From Gemmatimonadota bacterium (lineage in GTDB: Bacteria; Gemmatimonadota; Gemmatimonadetes; Gemmatimonadales; Gemmatimonadaceae), in contig JAHFCU010000011.1 in the NCBI GenBank assembly GCA_023249305.1, positions 1 to 62,215 on the forward strand: a DNA stretch of 62,215 nucleotides. Reading direction: 5' to 3'. The notes under the pieces are model-generated. The model searched no databases and had not been told where the DNA came from. It saw only the letters and a list, made by a program, of their open reading frames with translations. How positions within the stretch are numbered: position 1 is the first letter of the stretch; each line of letters starts with the position of its first letter. This document shows, piece after piece, positions 20,449 through 33,102 of this stretch. A program made the translations under genes and the position numbers.

Positions 20449-21029
20449 CGCTCACCCGCCGCCGCCGGCGTGACCTTCTCGCCGCGACGTGCGTAGGTCC
20501 GGCCGCAAGCGGGGCATTCAAGTTGCATGATGTCCTCGCGCAGCTTCACGCCACACTCGCACATCCACCCGGTGCGGCGCGCCGGGACGCCCGTGACGAG
20601 CGCATAATCGGGCACGTTCTTCACCACCACCGCGCCGGCTCCGACGAAGCTGTACCGTCCCAGCGTCACACCGCAGACGATGGTGGCGTTCGCGCCGATG
20701 GACGCGCCGCGCATCACCAGCGTCGCCTGATACTCGTGCTTGCGCGATACCGCGCTCCGCGGGTTGATGACGTTCGTGAAGACCATGGACGGGCCGCAGA
20801 AGACGTCGTCCTCCAGTTCCACGCCCTCGTAGATCGAGACGTTGTTCTGGATCTTCACATTGTTTCCGATCTTCGTGCCGTTCATGACGACGACGTTCTG
20901 GCCGAGCGAACAGCGCTCGCCGATCACGGCCCCAGGCATGACGTGACAGAAGTGCCACACCTTGGTGCCGGCGCCGATCACGGCGCCGTCGTCCACGAAC
21001 GAGGAGGGGTGAACCCAGGCTTCAGTCAT
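20445..21029 (-). CDS. wbpD: Left-handed beta-helix N-acetyltransferase, WbpD-like, with C-terminal zinc-ribbon-like tail
   Basis: 194 aa hexapeptide-repeat acyltransferase. Repeats run from VDDGAVIGAGTKVWHFCHVM through IGNNVKIQNNVSIYEGVEL to FVGAGAVVVKNVPDYALVTG; FTNVINPRS is typical of WbpD. It would acetylate the 3-amino group of UDP-GlcNAc3NA. After the beta-helix the chain continues with CECG...CPACG spaced by about 15 residues, a likely zinc ribbon also seen in some WbpD relatives. It overlaps wbpB by four bases. The 66-nt spacer before carB (upstream) is featureless. Confidence 0.87.
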   Translation of the reverse strand: MTEAWVHPSSFVDDGAVIGAGTKVWHFCHVMPGAVIGERCSLGQNVVVMNGTKIGNNVKIQNNVSIYEGVELEDDVFCGPSMVFTNVINPRSAVSRKHEYQATLVMRGASIGANATIVCGVTLGRYSFVGAGAVVVKNVPDYALVTGVPARRTGWMCECGVKLREDIMQLECPACGRTYARRGEKVTPAAAGER

Positions 21030-21095
21030 GGGGAATAATCTCGGGGGTGCGCGGCGCGAGCGCTACACGGCGGCCCGGCGTGCGCCGCGCCCGCC

Positions 21096-24306
<3,211 letters not shown>

Positions 24307-24323
<17 letters not shown>

Positions 24324-25269
24324 GCAGCAAGTCGTCAATGATGTCGGTGCGCGACCGCCGGGGAGCCCAGCCAGTCGTCGAGCGGAGCTTCGAGTTGTCG
24401 CCTACGAGCCACGGCACGTCCACGGCGCGGCGCAACGCCGGGTCGCCCACCGGCGCAGCATCCACACCGGCCCGCGCGCAGACGGCGCGGGCAAGCGCCT
24501 CGACGGTCACGCCGGTGCCGGAGCAGACATTGTAGACCTCGCCAGGAACACCATGCGCCGCGAGCGAAAGATAGGCGCGCGCCACATCCTCGGCATGGAG
24601 GAAGTCGCGCGTGGTATGCCCATTGCCGATGGGAATGGTGCGCGAGCCGCCGGAGCGCGCCGCGAGTACGCGTCCCACGAGCGCGGGGATGAGAAAGTGC
24701 GGCGCCTGCCCCGGCCCAGAGTGGTTGAAGCTGCGCGTGCAGACGACGCGCAGGCCGTCGGCGCGCGCCGCCTCGAGGGCGAAGACCTCCTGCGCCCCCT
24801 TGCTCGCGGCGTAAATGGTACGCGGCCGGCACGCAGCCTTCTCGGTCAGCGGTCCTTCGGATGCCTCGTGCGCGCCGTACTGTTCCGCGCTGCCGACGAT
24901 AACGATCGCCGGGTCGAGCGCGCCCGCCGCGCGGCGACGGCGAATGTCGGCGAGCATGACCACGGCGCTCATCACGTTTGTTTCGCAGACGTTGACCGGC
25001 TCCTCGCGGGCAGTCGGCACGAACGAAATGCCGGCGAGATGGAACACCGCATCGGGCGCCGCGGCGTCGAGCACATCGGCCACGGCATCCTCGGCGCGTA
25101 GGTCGGCGAGCATCCAGCGCACGGCCGCGCGCTCGTCGCCCGACAGGGCGCCTTCGGGCGCTGGTCCGGTGAGCGAGGCCCCGGTCACCTCCCATCCGTC
25201 AAGAAGGAGAGCCCGGCACAACCACTGCCCTGCGAAGCCGGCGGCGCCGGTGACGAGGGCGCGCGCCAC
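24307..25269 (-). CDS. rmd: GDP-4-keto-6-deoxy-D-mannose reductase (RMD-type SDR)
   Basis: 320 aa extended [22 protein letters not shown] nucleotide loop, [25 protein letters not shown], catalytic YAASKGAQE and [15 protein letters not shown], the last typical of RMD. It would reduce GDP-4-keto-6-deoxy-mannose to GDP-D-rhamnose. The GTG start is one base after the gmd stop. The gmd-rmd pair gives a complete two-step route. A GDP-fucose or GDP-talose type reductase cannot be excluded from sequence alone. Confidence 0.82.
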
Positions 25270-25270
25270 G

Positions 25271-26331
<1,061 letters not shown>

Positions 26332-26339
26332 CAATCGCG

Positions 26340-26365
26340 AAAAAGGGGAGCCGCAGGGGCTCCCC
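26340..26365 (-). terminator. Intrinsic terminator of the ribosomal alpha operon (after rpmB)
   Basis: On the minus strand the stem GGGGAGCC / GGCTCCCC (8 bp, 5-nt loop) is followed directly by TTTTT. It is a textbook rho-independent terminator, 34 nt past the rpmB stop. Confidence 0.88.
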
Positions 26366-26398
26366 TCTCAACACCCCGTTCGAGGTCCATGGTACCCG

Positions 26399-26617
26399 TC
26401 AGACCGCCGCCGCCTGTCCGCGCGGGGCGCGACGAATTTTGTTGGCGTGCAGGCACCGCGTGCACACCTTGACCTTCGTGATCTTCCCTTCGTGGACGAC
26501 ACGCACCACTTGAAGGTTGGGCTTCCAGGTGCGGCGCGTCCGGTTGTTGGCGTGCGAGACATTGTTGCCGAAGGCGATGCCCTTCTCGCAGACGTAGCAC
26601 TTGTTCCTGGCGATCAT
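26399..26617 (-). CDS. rpmB: 50S ribosomal protein bL28
   Basis: 72 aa. CYVCEKGIAFGNNVSHANNR and RTWKPNLQVVRV are signature L28 stretches. The CxxC near residue 7 and CTRC near residue 52 suggest the zinc-binding form. ATG at 26617 starts two bases after the rplQ stop. It is the last gene of the operon, directly before a strong terminator. Linkage of L28 to rplQ differs from the common rpmB-rpmG pairing. Confidence 0.96.
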   Translation of the reverse strand: MIARNKCYVCEKGIAFGNNVSHANNRTRRTWKPNLQVVRVVHEGKITKVKVCTRCLHANKIRRAPRGQAAAV

Positions 26618-26619
26618 CG

Positions 26620-26976
26620 TCAGTTCTCCACGATCTCGATGCGCGCCATGTCCGCGCCATCGCCCTTGCGATGGCCCGTCTTGAGGATGCGCGTGTACCC
26701 GCCCGCGCGCTGGGCCATCTTCGGGCCGAGATCCCTAAACAGCTTGTCGGCGGCCTCGCGCTTGTGGACGTGCTTTCCGGCTTCACGGCGCGCGTGCAGC
26801 GTGCCCGTCTTGGCCTTGGTGATCAGTTTCTCGACGAACGGGCGCAGCTCCTTGGCCTTCGCCTCGGTCGTCTCGATGGCGCCCTGCTCGATGAGCGAGG
26901 TGGCGAGGTTGCGCAGGAGAGCGAGTTTCTGCTCGCTTGTCCGGCGCAGCTGCCGGCCCGCCTTGCGGTGTCGCAT
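26620..26976 (-). CDS. rplQ: 50S ribosomal protein bL17
   Basis: 118 aa. MRHRKAGRQLRRTSEQKLAL is the classic L17 N-terminus, then LRNLATSLIEQGAIETTEAKAKELRP and the GGYTRILKTGHRKGDGA ending. ATG at 26976 is five bases after the rpoA stop, the standard rpoA-rplQ order. Confidence 0.98.
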   Translation of the reverse strand: MRHRKAGRQLRRTSEQKLALLRNLATSLIEQGAIETTEAKAKELRPFVEKLITKAKTGTLHARREAGKHVHKREAADKLFRDLGPKMAQRAGGYTRILKTGHRKGDGADMARIEIVEN

Positions 26977-26981
26977 GGGTG

Positions 26982-28043
26982 TTATTCCTCTTCTTCGTCG
27001 TCGGGCGCGTTGGCCGCGGCCCGGCTCGGCGGCGTGCCCCAGTCCGTGACCCGGACGCCGTCGCCACTGTCGTCGAACTTCATCCCGAAGTTCAACCCTT
27101 CGCGCTCGAGCAGGTCCGCGATCTCCTGGAGCGACTTCTTGCCGAAGTTCTTGACCTGAATGATCTGGCCTTCCGTCTGCCGGACGAGATCGCCGAGCGA
27201 GCGGATGTTCGAGTTCTTCAGGGAGTTGACCGACCGCACCGAGAGCTCGAGCGCGTCAATGGAAGTTGAGAGCAGCTGCGCGAGACGCTGGGCGTCGGAC
27301 GTGCCCTCGCCGGCGAGGGCCGCGCTGTGCGACCCGAAGCTGGCGAAGTGCTGGAAGTGCGTCTGGGCGAGCGCGGCGGCGTAGCTCACCGCCTCCTCGG
27401 GCGACACCGTGCCGTTCGACTCGACCGTCAGGACGAGGCGATCGTAATCGGTGCGCTGGCCGACGCGGGTCTCGCTCACGTGGAAGTTCACGCGACGGAC
27501 GGGCGAATAGATGGAATCAATGCGCACGAGGTCCACCGGGAGCGACCGGTCGGCCGGGTGCTGCTCGGCCTCGACGTAGCCACGCCCCTTGTTCACGTAC
27601 AGCTCCACGGTGAGGTCGCGGTCGTCCTGCATCGTGAACAGGTGGTGCTTGGGGTTGATCACCCGCACGCCACTCTGGTCCTCAATGTCGCCGGCAACCA
27701 CCGCGCCCGCGCGCGTGCAGTTGATGCGAAGCACCGTCTCCTCGAGGTCGCCCGCCAGCGAGAGCGTAAGCGACTTCAGGTTGCCGATGATCTGGTGGAC
27801 GTCCTCGACGACGCCCTGGATGGTCTGATGCTCGTGGAGCACGCCGTCAATGCGGAAGCCCCACACCGCGGAGCCGCGCAGCGACGAGAGTAGCATGCGG
27901 CGCATCGCGTTTCCGAGCGTGTGCCCGTAGCCGCGCTCGAGCGGCTGGAGGCGGAACTCGGCGATGTTCGGGTTGTCGTCGCGCTTCGTCATCTCAACGA
28001 GCTGCGGCCGCACCAACCCGCGCAAATCAATAGTCTGAGCCAT
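26982..28043 (-). CDS. rpoA: DNA-directed RNA polymerase subunit alpha
   Basis: 353 aa. The N-terminal assembly domain includes PLERGYGHTLGNAMRRMLLSS and GVVEDVHQIIGNLKSL; the C-terminal domain includes LELSVRSVNSLKNSNIRSLGD and GKKSLQEIADLLER, which contact UP elements and activators. The tail is acidic (DDEEEE). It is separated from rpsD upstream by 170 nt of purine-rich hairpin DNA, unusual inside this operon. Confidence 0.98.
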   Translation of the reverse strand: MAQTIDLRGLVRPQLVEMTKRDDNPNIAEFRLQPLERGYGHTLGNAMRRMLLSSLRGSAVWGFRIDGVLHEHQTIQGVVEDVHQIIGNLKSLTLSLAGDLEETVLRINCTRAGAVVAGDIEDQSGVRVINPKHHLFTMQDDRDLTVELYVNKGRGYVEAEQHPADRSLPVDLVRIDSIYSPVRRVNFHVSETRVGQRTDYDRLVLTVESNGTVSPEEAVSYAAALAQTHFQHFASFGSHSAALAGEGTSDAQRLAQLLSTSIDALELSVRSVNSLKNSNIRSLGDLVRQTEGQIIQVKNFGKKSLQEIADLLEREGLNFGMKFDDSGDGVRVTDWGTPPSRAAANAPDDEEEE

Positions 28044-28146
28044 ACGTTCGTGAGTTCCGTGATGTGGTCAGGCGGCGACTGCGTCGCTGCCTACGCCCTG
28101 CCTCGCCCCTGACGCGCGGCAGGCCCGTGTGATAGTCAGGGTTAGA

Positions 28147-28212
28147 CCGGATGGGAGATGGGAGAGAGGAGAAGGGAGAGAACTCCCATCGCCCATCTTC
28201 CGTCTCCCATCT
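28147..28212. repeat. Long purine-rich hairpin between rpsD and rpoA
   Basis: The plus strand reads GATGGGAGATGGGAGAGAGG... then, across an AACT loop, ...CTTCCGTCTCCCATC. The two arms, about 29 nt each, pair at roughly 23 positions. It lies in the transcribed spacer just after the rpsD stop. A possible processing, attenuation or RNA-stability element, or a small dispersed repeat of the same family as 16550 and 26238. Confidence 0.6.
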
Positions 28213-28213
28213 G

Positions 28214-28846
28214 CTACTTCGAATACAACTCCACAACCAACTGTTCCTGCGCGGCGATCGGAATGGACGCGCGCTGCGGGCGCTCCAGCATGCGGCCGCT
28301 GAACGTGTCCTTGTCCACCGCCAGCCAGCTCGGCACCTGGCCGCGAGCGGCCTGCTCGAGCGAGGCGACCACCGCACCGAAGGCGCGGGCGTGCTCGCGG
28401 ACGCGGATCTCCTCGCCCGGCTGCACCTGGAATGACGGAATGTCCACCGCCTTGCCGTTGATCTCGACGTGGCGATGACGAATGAGCTGGCGCGCGGCCT
28501 TGCGGCTGGCCGCGAAGCCCATGCGATACACCATGTTGTCGAGCCGGCTCTCGAGCGCCGCGAGCAGATTGTGGCCCGTGATGCCCGGCAGCGACGACAC
28601 CTTCTCAAAGGTGTTGCGGAACTGCCGTTCGCTCACGCCGTACATGCGCTTGATCTTCTGCTTCTCCCGCAGCTGCTTGGCGTACTCCGACACCTTGCGG
28701 CGGCGCGACGTGTTCTGCCCGTGCTGGCCCGGCGCGTACGGCCGGCGCTCCACGGGGCACTTCTCGGTGAAGCACTTCGTGCCCTTGAGGAAGAGCTTGG
28801 TGCTCTCACGCCGGCACTGCCGGCAGCTGGGTCCCGTATACCGCAT
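28214..28846 (-). CDS. rpsD: 30S ribosomal protein uS4
   Basis: 210 aa primary rRNA-binding protein. The N-terminus MRYTGPSCRQCRRE and KCFTEKCPVERRPYAPGQHG carries four cysteines, so it is the zinc-containing form. The S4 RNA-binding domain follows (LDNMVYRMGFAASRKAARQL, RHRHVEINGKAVDIPSF). It is three bases after rpsK. In many bacteria S4 represses its own operon. Confidence 0.98.
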   Translation of the reverse strand: MRYTGPSCRQCRRESTKLFLKGTKCFTEKCPVERRPYAPGQHGQNTSRRRKVSEYAKQLREKQKIKRMYGVSERQFRNTFEKVSSLPGITGHNLLAALESRLDNMVYRMGFAASRKAARQLIRHRHVEINGKAVDIPSFQVQPGEEIRVREHARAFGAVVASLEQAARGQVPSWLAVDKDTFSGRMLERPQRASIPIAAQEQLVVELYSK

Positions 28847-28849
28847 GGC

Positions 28850-29227
28850 CTACACCCTCCGGCGCTTCGGCGGACGGCAGCCGTTATGTGGAATCGGCGT
28901 GACGTCCTTGATCGACTTGACGGTGAGTCCGGCGGCGGCGAGCGCCTGGATCGCGGACTCGCGTCCCGACCCCGGCCCCTGCACACGGACATGCACCTTG
29001 CGCACGCCGGCGGTCAGCGCCTCGCGCGCAGCCTGCTCGGCGGCGACGGTCGCCGCAAATGGCGTGCTCTTCTTCGACCCCTTGAACCCGGCCTTGCCAG
29101 CCGAGCCCCACGACACCGCGTTTCCGTGGGCGTCGGTGATCGTGATGAGAGTGTTGTTGAACGTGGCGCTGATGTGGGCGACGCCTTCCGCCTCGACCAC
29201 GCGCTTGGTCTTCTTGCCTATTGCCAT
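28850..29227 (-). CDS. rpsK: 30S ribosomal protein uS11
   Basis: 125 aa. [38 protein letters not shown] and the ending [17 protein letters not shown] are diagnostic of S11. Its ATG shares one base with the rpsM stop (TAATG), implying coupling. Confidence 0.98.
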   Translation of the reverse strand: MAIGKKTKRVVEAEGVAHISATFNNTLITITDAHGNAVSWGSAGKAGFKGSKKSTPFAATVAAEQAAREALTAGVRKVHVRVQGPGSGRESAIQALAAAGLTVKSIKDVTPIPHNGCRPPKRRRV

Positions 29228-29604
29228 TACTTGGTCACCTTCTTCTTGCCGGCGATCGCGCGACGCGGACCCTTCTTGGTGCGCGCGTTGGTGTGCGTGC
29301 GCTGACCGCGAACCGGCAGCCCGCGACGGTGGCGGATGCCGCGATAGGACCCGATGTCCATCAACCGCTTGATGTTCATCGCGATCTCGGTGCGCAAGGC
29401 GCCCTCGACGCGGTAGGTCTTTTCAATCTCCTGACGGAGCTTGTTAATGTCGCCGTCGGTCAGATCCTTGACGCGAATTTCGGGGGCGACGCCCGCCGCC
29501 GCGAGGATACGACGCGCCACCGGGCGCCCGATGCCGAAGATGTATGTGAGGCCGATGTCCACGCGCTTCTCACGCGGCAGGTCGACGCCAGAGATACGAG
29601 CCAT
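29227..29604 (-). CDS. rpsM: 30S ribosomal protein uS13
   Basis: 125 aa. [20 protein letters not shown], the [11 protein letters not shown] helix-two-turn-helix and [20 protein letters not shown] with a basic C-terminus identify S13, which contacts tRNAs at the subunit interface. It starts six bases after rpmJ. Confidence 0.98.
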   Translation of the reverse strand: MARISGVDLPREKRVDIGLTYIFGIGRPVARRILAAAGVAPEIRVKDLTDGDINKLRQEIEKTYRVEGALRTEIAMNIKRLMDIGSYRGIRHRRGLPVRGQRTHTNARTKKGPRRAIAGKKKVTK

Positions 29605-29610
29605 AGTGGG

Positions 29611-29727
29611 TTAACCCTGCCGCTGCTTGTGCTTGGGATTGCGCTTGCAGATGATGCGAGTCACGCCGTCGCGCTTGACGACCTTGCAATGCTCACAAAT
29701 CGGCTTCACGCTGCTTCGGACTTTCAC
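29611..29727 (-). CDS. rpmJ: 50S ribosomal protein bL36
   Basis: 38 aa: [18 protein letters not shown] then [15 protein letters not shown], with the three Cys and one His of the zinc ribbon, so the zinc-binding form. The start is GTG at 29727, set by the invariant bL36 length and a CGGAG ribosome site eight bases upstream. An ATG far upstream in frame would add 27 unrelated residues. It is the first gene of the operon; infA and map, often found just upstream, are absent. Confidence 0.95.
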   Translation of the reverse strand: MKVRSSVKPICEHCKVVKRDGVTRIICKRNPKHKQRQG

Positions 29728-29763
29728 GCGAACTCCGGGTGGTGATTTTTGGAATAGCTTTGA

Positions 29764-29792
29764 ACTGTAACCGCATGGGATACCGAATACAA
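29764..29792 (-). promoter_or_regulatory. Probable sigma70-type promoter of the rpmJ-rpsM-rpsK-rpsD-rpoA-rplQ-rpmB operon
   Basis: On the minus strand TTGTAT (29792-29787), a 17-nt spacer and TACAGT (29769-29764) lie about 37 bases before the rpmJ GTG, giving a short leader. Pattern match only, but the placement is apt. Confidence 0.5.
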
Positions 29793-29871
29793 GCGGCCCC
29801 CTTGACATTCTTTTGCGGCTGACGTGTACGACTCAACCGTTCGCGGTTCGGCAACTCTTCGGGTGCTTGAT

Positions 29872-29925
29872 TGAGGATATGGAACTTGGATCGCGATTCG
29901 GGATCCGGACTCGGGAATGCGTCGC
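29872..29925. repeat. AATCC/GGATT-rich repeat downstream of pyrF
   Basis: Plus-strand GGATATGGAACTTGGATCG, then GATTCGGGATCCGG and a further GGACTCGGGA copy. The first part matches GGATTTGGAACTCGGATTG at 7020 with three differences in 19 bases. The remaining spacer (29793-29979) shows only an AACCG-TTCG-CGGTT hairpin at 29837-29850. Confidence 0.55.
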
Positions 29926-29979
29926 GGATTGTCAGCGTACGGACGGGGTGGGCCGCCCCTGAGGGGGTGCCCGTCGCGC

Positions 29980-30675
29980 CTAGCGGCCGAGTTCGGTCAG
30001 CACTGCGCGCATCGCCGCGGCCGGGTCATCCGCCGCTGTGACCGTGCGGCCGACTACCACATACGTCGCTCCCGCGGCGGCCGCTTCGCGCGGCGTGACC
30101 ACGCGCGCCTGATCGTGCGTCGGCGTGCCGCCCAATCGAATTCCTGGCACGAGCGTGTGCAATGCGTCGCCGTGCACTGCTCGCACCGCCGACACTTCGG
30201 TGCCGGCACAGACAATGCCATGCGCGCCGGCTCGCGCCGCCATGCCCGCAAGCCGCAGCGTCTCGGCGGCGACGCTCGACACCGCGTGGCCGCGTGCGGC
30301 TTCGAGTTCGTCCTGCGTCATGGACGTGAGCACCGTGACGGCCAGAATTCCCGTGGCGCCTCCGCCCCCTTCCACTGCCGCGCGGAGCATCGCCTCGCCG
30401 CCGACGGCGTGGACGGTCAGCAAACGCACGCCGAGCGCTGACGCGCTTTGTGCCGCAGCGCGCACCGTGTTGGGAATGTCATGCAGCTTGAGGTCGAGGA
30501 AGACACGCTTTCCCGCGCCGCGCAGCCATTCGACGACCCGTGGTCCTTCGGCCGTGTAGAGCTGAAGGCCAACCTTGTAGAAATCGGCGGCGGCGCCGAG
30601 GCGCTCCACAAGCGCGCGCGCGGCGGTTAGGTTCGGCGCGTCGAGGGCAACGATCGGTGATGGCGCCGTCGTCAT
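29980..30675 (-). CDS. pyrF: Orotidine 5'-phosphate decarboxylase
   Basis: Last step of UMP synthesis. 231 aa with the active-site motif FLDLKLHDIPNTV (DxKxxD) around residue 60, LLTVHAVGGEAML, GIVCAGTEV and GIRLGGTPTHDQARVVTP near the phosphate-binding loop. ATG at 30675 forms an ATGA overlap with the pyrD stop. It is the last gene of smpB-amidase-TPR-pyrD-pyrF. Confidence 0.95.
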   Translation of the reverse strand: MTTAPSPIVALDAPNLTAARALVERLGAAADFYKVGLQLYTAEGPRVVEWLRGAGKRVFLDLKLHDIPNTVRAAAQSASALGVRLLTVHAVGGEAMLRAAVEGGGGATGILAVTVLTSMTQDELEAARGHAVSSVAAETLRLAGMAARAGAHGIVCAGTEVSAVRAVHGDALHTLVPGIRLGGTPTHDQARVVTPREAAAAGATYVVVGRTVTAADDPAAAMRAVLTELGR

Positions 30676-31604
30676 GGCGCCGGCCACTGGAGGGTGCCCC
30701 GCAGGTCGCTGAGGCGCGCGACCTGATGCGCGTCGCACCAGCGTTCGAGATCGCCGACGATCCGCTCCGCCGCATGCGGATTAGCCATGCTCGCGGTGCC
30801 GAGTGCGACCAGGGACGCGCCAGCCAGGATGAGCTGCAGCGCGTGGTCGGCGCTGCTCACGCCGCCGACGCCGATGACCGGCACGCCGGGCAGCGCTTGC
30901 GTGACACGCCACGTTGCGAGGACCGCGACGGGCAGCAGGGCCGGACCGCTCACACCGCCGCTGCCGAAGCCAAGCACGGGCCGACGATGCTCGGCATCCA
31001 CCACGAGACCAGGCACCGTGTTGAACAGCGTGAGCCCTGTCGCGCCGCTGTCAACAGCGGCGCGCGCGGTGGCGACGACGTCTGGCAGCGTCGGCGAGAG
31101 CTTGACGAAGAGCGGCTTGCGCGTCGCGGCGCGGGCGCGCGCCACGAGCGCGCGGAGCGTGTCTGGATCGGCGCCAAACTCGAGCCCGCCCTTCTTCGTG
31201 TTGGGACAGCTGACGTTCAACTCGAAGCCGTGGAACCCCGGCGATGCGTCGAGGCCGCCTACGACGTCGGCGAATTCCTCGAACGTGCGTCCCACGACAT
31301 TCACGAGCACACGCGGTGAATGCACGTGTGCCGCGACCCACGGCAGCGCGTTGTCGCGCACGGCCGCAAGCCCGGGATTGGCGAGCCCCACTGCGTTAAT
31401 CATCCCGCCCTCGAAGTCCCACACGCGCGGCGCTGCGTTGCCGTGCCGCGGCTCGACGCTCACTGCCTTCGTGACGAAGCCGCCGAGGCGCTCAAGGTCG
31501 ATCACCCCCGCGAGTTCACGGCCGTATCCCGCGGTGCCCGACGCGAGCAGCACCGGGTTGGAGAACTCGAGGCCAGCGACGCTCGTGCGCAGCGCCTCGG
31601 TCAT
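30672..31604 (-). CDS. pyrD: Dihydroorotate dehydrogenase, class 1B catalytic subunit type
   Basis: 310 aa FMN TIM barrel oxidising dihydroorotate to orotate. N-terminal FSNPVLLASGTAGYGREL, then the catalytic cysteine in NVSCPNTKKGG, which marks class 1 (class 2 uses Ser). FVKLSPTLPDV and VIGVGGVSSADHALQLILAGA bind FMN. The length and motifs fit the NAD-linked PyrDB, which normally works with the PyrK flavin/Fe-S subunit; no pyrK is visible here. ATG at 31604 overlaps the upstream lipoprotein stop by four bases. Confidence 0.92.
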   Translation of the reverse strand: MTEALRTSVAGLEFSNPVLLASGTAGYGRELAGVIDLERLGGFVTKAVSVEPRHGNAAPRVWDFEGGMINAVGLANPGLAAVRDNALPWVAAHVHSPRVLVNVVGRTFEEFADVVGGLDASPGFHGFELNVSCPNTKKGGLEFGADPDTLRALVARARAATRKPLFVKLSPTLPDVVATARAAVDSGATGLTLFNTVPGLVVDAEHRRPVLGFGSGGVSGPALLPVAVLATWRVTQALPGVPVIGVGGVSSADHALQLILAGASLVALGTASMANPHAAERIVGDLERWCDAHQVARLSDLRGTLQWPAP

Positions 31605-33055
31605 GGAATAGTTCCCTGGGCGGGAGTCTTTGCCGCTGGTTTCTTCACGGGACGTACCGTTCGCTTGGGCGCGCCCGGCGTCGCCGGCGTGCGCAAGCGG
31701 GAGAGTGAATCGGCAAACTGCAGCGCAACGTCCTTCCACGCAACGCGAAGGGTCTCCTCCGACACCTCGTACGCGGGGAGATCGGCGGGACTCGCGCCGT
31801 CAAGCGCGAGCGTCCACGGCGACCGCGGATACCGTTCGCGCAGGCGCGCGTGGAGCACCACCGCAGAGTCGGGATCCATAATCGCCGCGCTGTAGAGCGC
31901 GCGCGGCGCCATGACGGCCCCTTGCAGGGTCTGATCCACGCGGCGGAAGAGCTGGATCGCGAGTCGCGGCGCGCGCAGCGAGTCACGCGCGACTTCCGCC
32001 GCGAGATAGAGCGACGCACCAGACGGGTCGGCGCGTCCGGCAAGCAGTTCGGCGAGCAGCACGTTGTCGTCGAGCCGGCGCTGGATTACCGACCCGCGCC
32101 CGGAGACGGAGCCGCGCCGCACCGCGGCGGCAACGTCTTCGAGCCGAGCGAGCGGCGAAAGAGAAAGCAAGGTGAGCCGCGCGGCCGCCTCGGCGTCGGC
32201 GAGGCTGTCCACCGCGAGCTTGCGCGCGGCCAGAAGATGGGCACGCGCCGCGGCGTCGAATCCCCCGGCGATCTGCAAGTCGGCGGCAAGCATGTGCAGC
32301 GCGAGCTTATCCGACGCGCGCGTGCCCGATTCGTGATAGCGCGCCACGAGCCGCTCGGCGGCATCGCGCTCGCCGGCAAGCCAGAGCGTGCGAAGCATCG
32401 GCGTCAGGTCGGGCCGCACGTCGCCGCGCGCCGCACGAAGCGCGAGGAGCGACTCGGCCACGGCGTATTGGTGCGCCGCGAGCGACGCCTGCGCGAGTTC
32501 CCACTGCGCGGCGCCGGCGTCAAGCGCGCCAAGCAGACGCCGGGCACGTTCGGTCTCGCCGAGGGCCATCGCGGCGCGAGCAGCCCAGAGCGCGGCGAGT
32601 GGACGCGCGGCGACTTGCCCGCGCTCGGCGATCGGTTCGAGACGCGCCAGCGCGGCGGCTGGATGCGCCTCGCGCACGTCGCACACGCCCTGCGCGACCA
32701 CGAGGAGTTCGCGCCCGGCGCCGCCACCGGGGAGGGCGAGCGCCTCGCTCAGGCGCGGCCGCGCCGTCGCGCAGTCTCCCGACAGCGCCGCCGCGCGCGC
32801 GGCGATCGCCAGTGCCTGCGGACGCCATCGCGTGCGGGGATAGCGCGTCAGCACGGTTTCGGCCTTCGCGGCAGCGAGCGCGTAGCGACCGCTCGCTTCG
32901 GATTCACGCCCCTGCCGCGCGAGCCGCTCGGCCGCCGCGAGCTCGGTGTTCGCGTTGTAGATGCCGTTGTAGTACGCGCACGCGGAGACCGAAGCCAGGA
33001 GTCCGAGCCCGGCCAGCAACCGGCGCCCCCGGAGCGCGCGAAGAGCGGTGGACAT
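31601..33055 (-). CDS. TPR-rich outer-membrane lipoprotein of unknown function
   Basis: 484 aa. Signal peptide MSTALRALRGRRLLAGLGLL with lipobox SVSAC (Cys26), then about 400 residues of Ala-rich helical repeats of tetratricopeptide type: YNANTELAAAERLARQGRES, YALAAAKAETVLTRYPRTRW and LFRRVDQTLQGAVMAPRALY. The C-terminus is a Lys/Pro/Thr-rich tail. An in-frame ATG at 33106, overlapping the amidase stop as ATGA, would give a longer N-region and is an alternative start. The neighbouring amidase suggests an envelope role, but no specific function can be assigned. Confidence 0.65.
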   Translation of the reverse strand: MSTALRALRGRRLLAGLGLLASVSACAYYNGIYNANTELAAAERLARQGRESEASGRYALAAAKAETVLTRYPRTRWRPQALAIAARAAALSGDCATARPRLSEALALPGGGAGRELLVVAQGVCDVREAHPAAALARLEPIAERGQVAARPLAALWAARAAMALGETERARRLLGALDAGAAQWELAQASLAAHQYAVAESLLALRAARGDVRPDLTPMLRTLWLAGERDAAERLVARYHESGTRASDKLALHMLAADLQIAGGFDAAARAHLLAARKLAVDSLADAEAAARLTLLSLSPLARLEDVAAAVRRGSVSGRGSVIQRRLDDNVLLAELLAGRADPSGASLYLAAEVARDSLRAPRLAIQLFRRVDQTLQGAVMAPRALYSAAIMDPDSAVVLHARLRERYPRSPWTLALDGASPADLPAYEVSEETLRVAWKDVALQFADSLSRLRTPATPGAPKRTVRPVKKPAAKTPAQGTIP

Positions 33056-33102
33056 GACGACCAGCGCTCTGCCGGCCGGCGGCTGTCGCGACGCGCGCGC
33101 CC

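Noticed and set aside
29801..29835. TTGACA on the plus strand near 29802 as a promoter
   Set aside because: No acceptable -10 box at 16-18 nt and no plus-strand gene for the next 5 kb.
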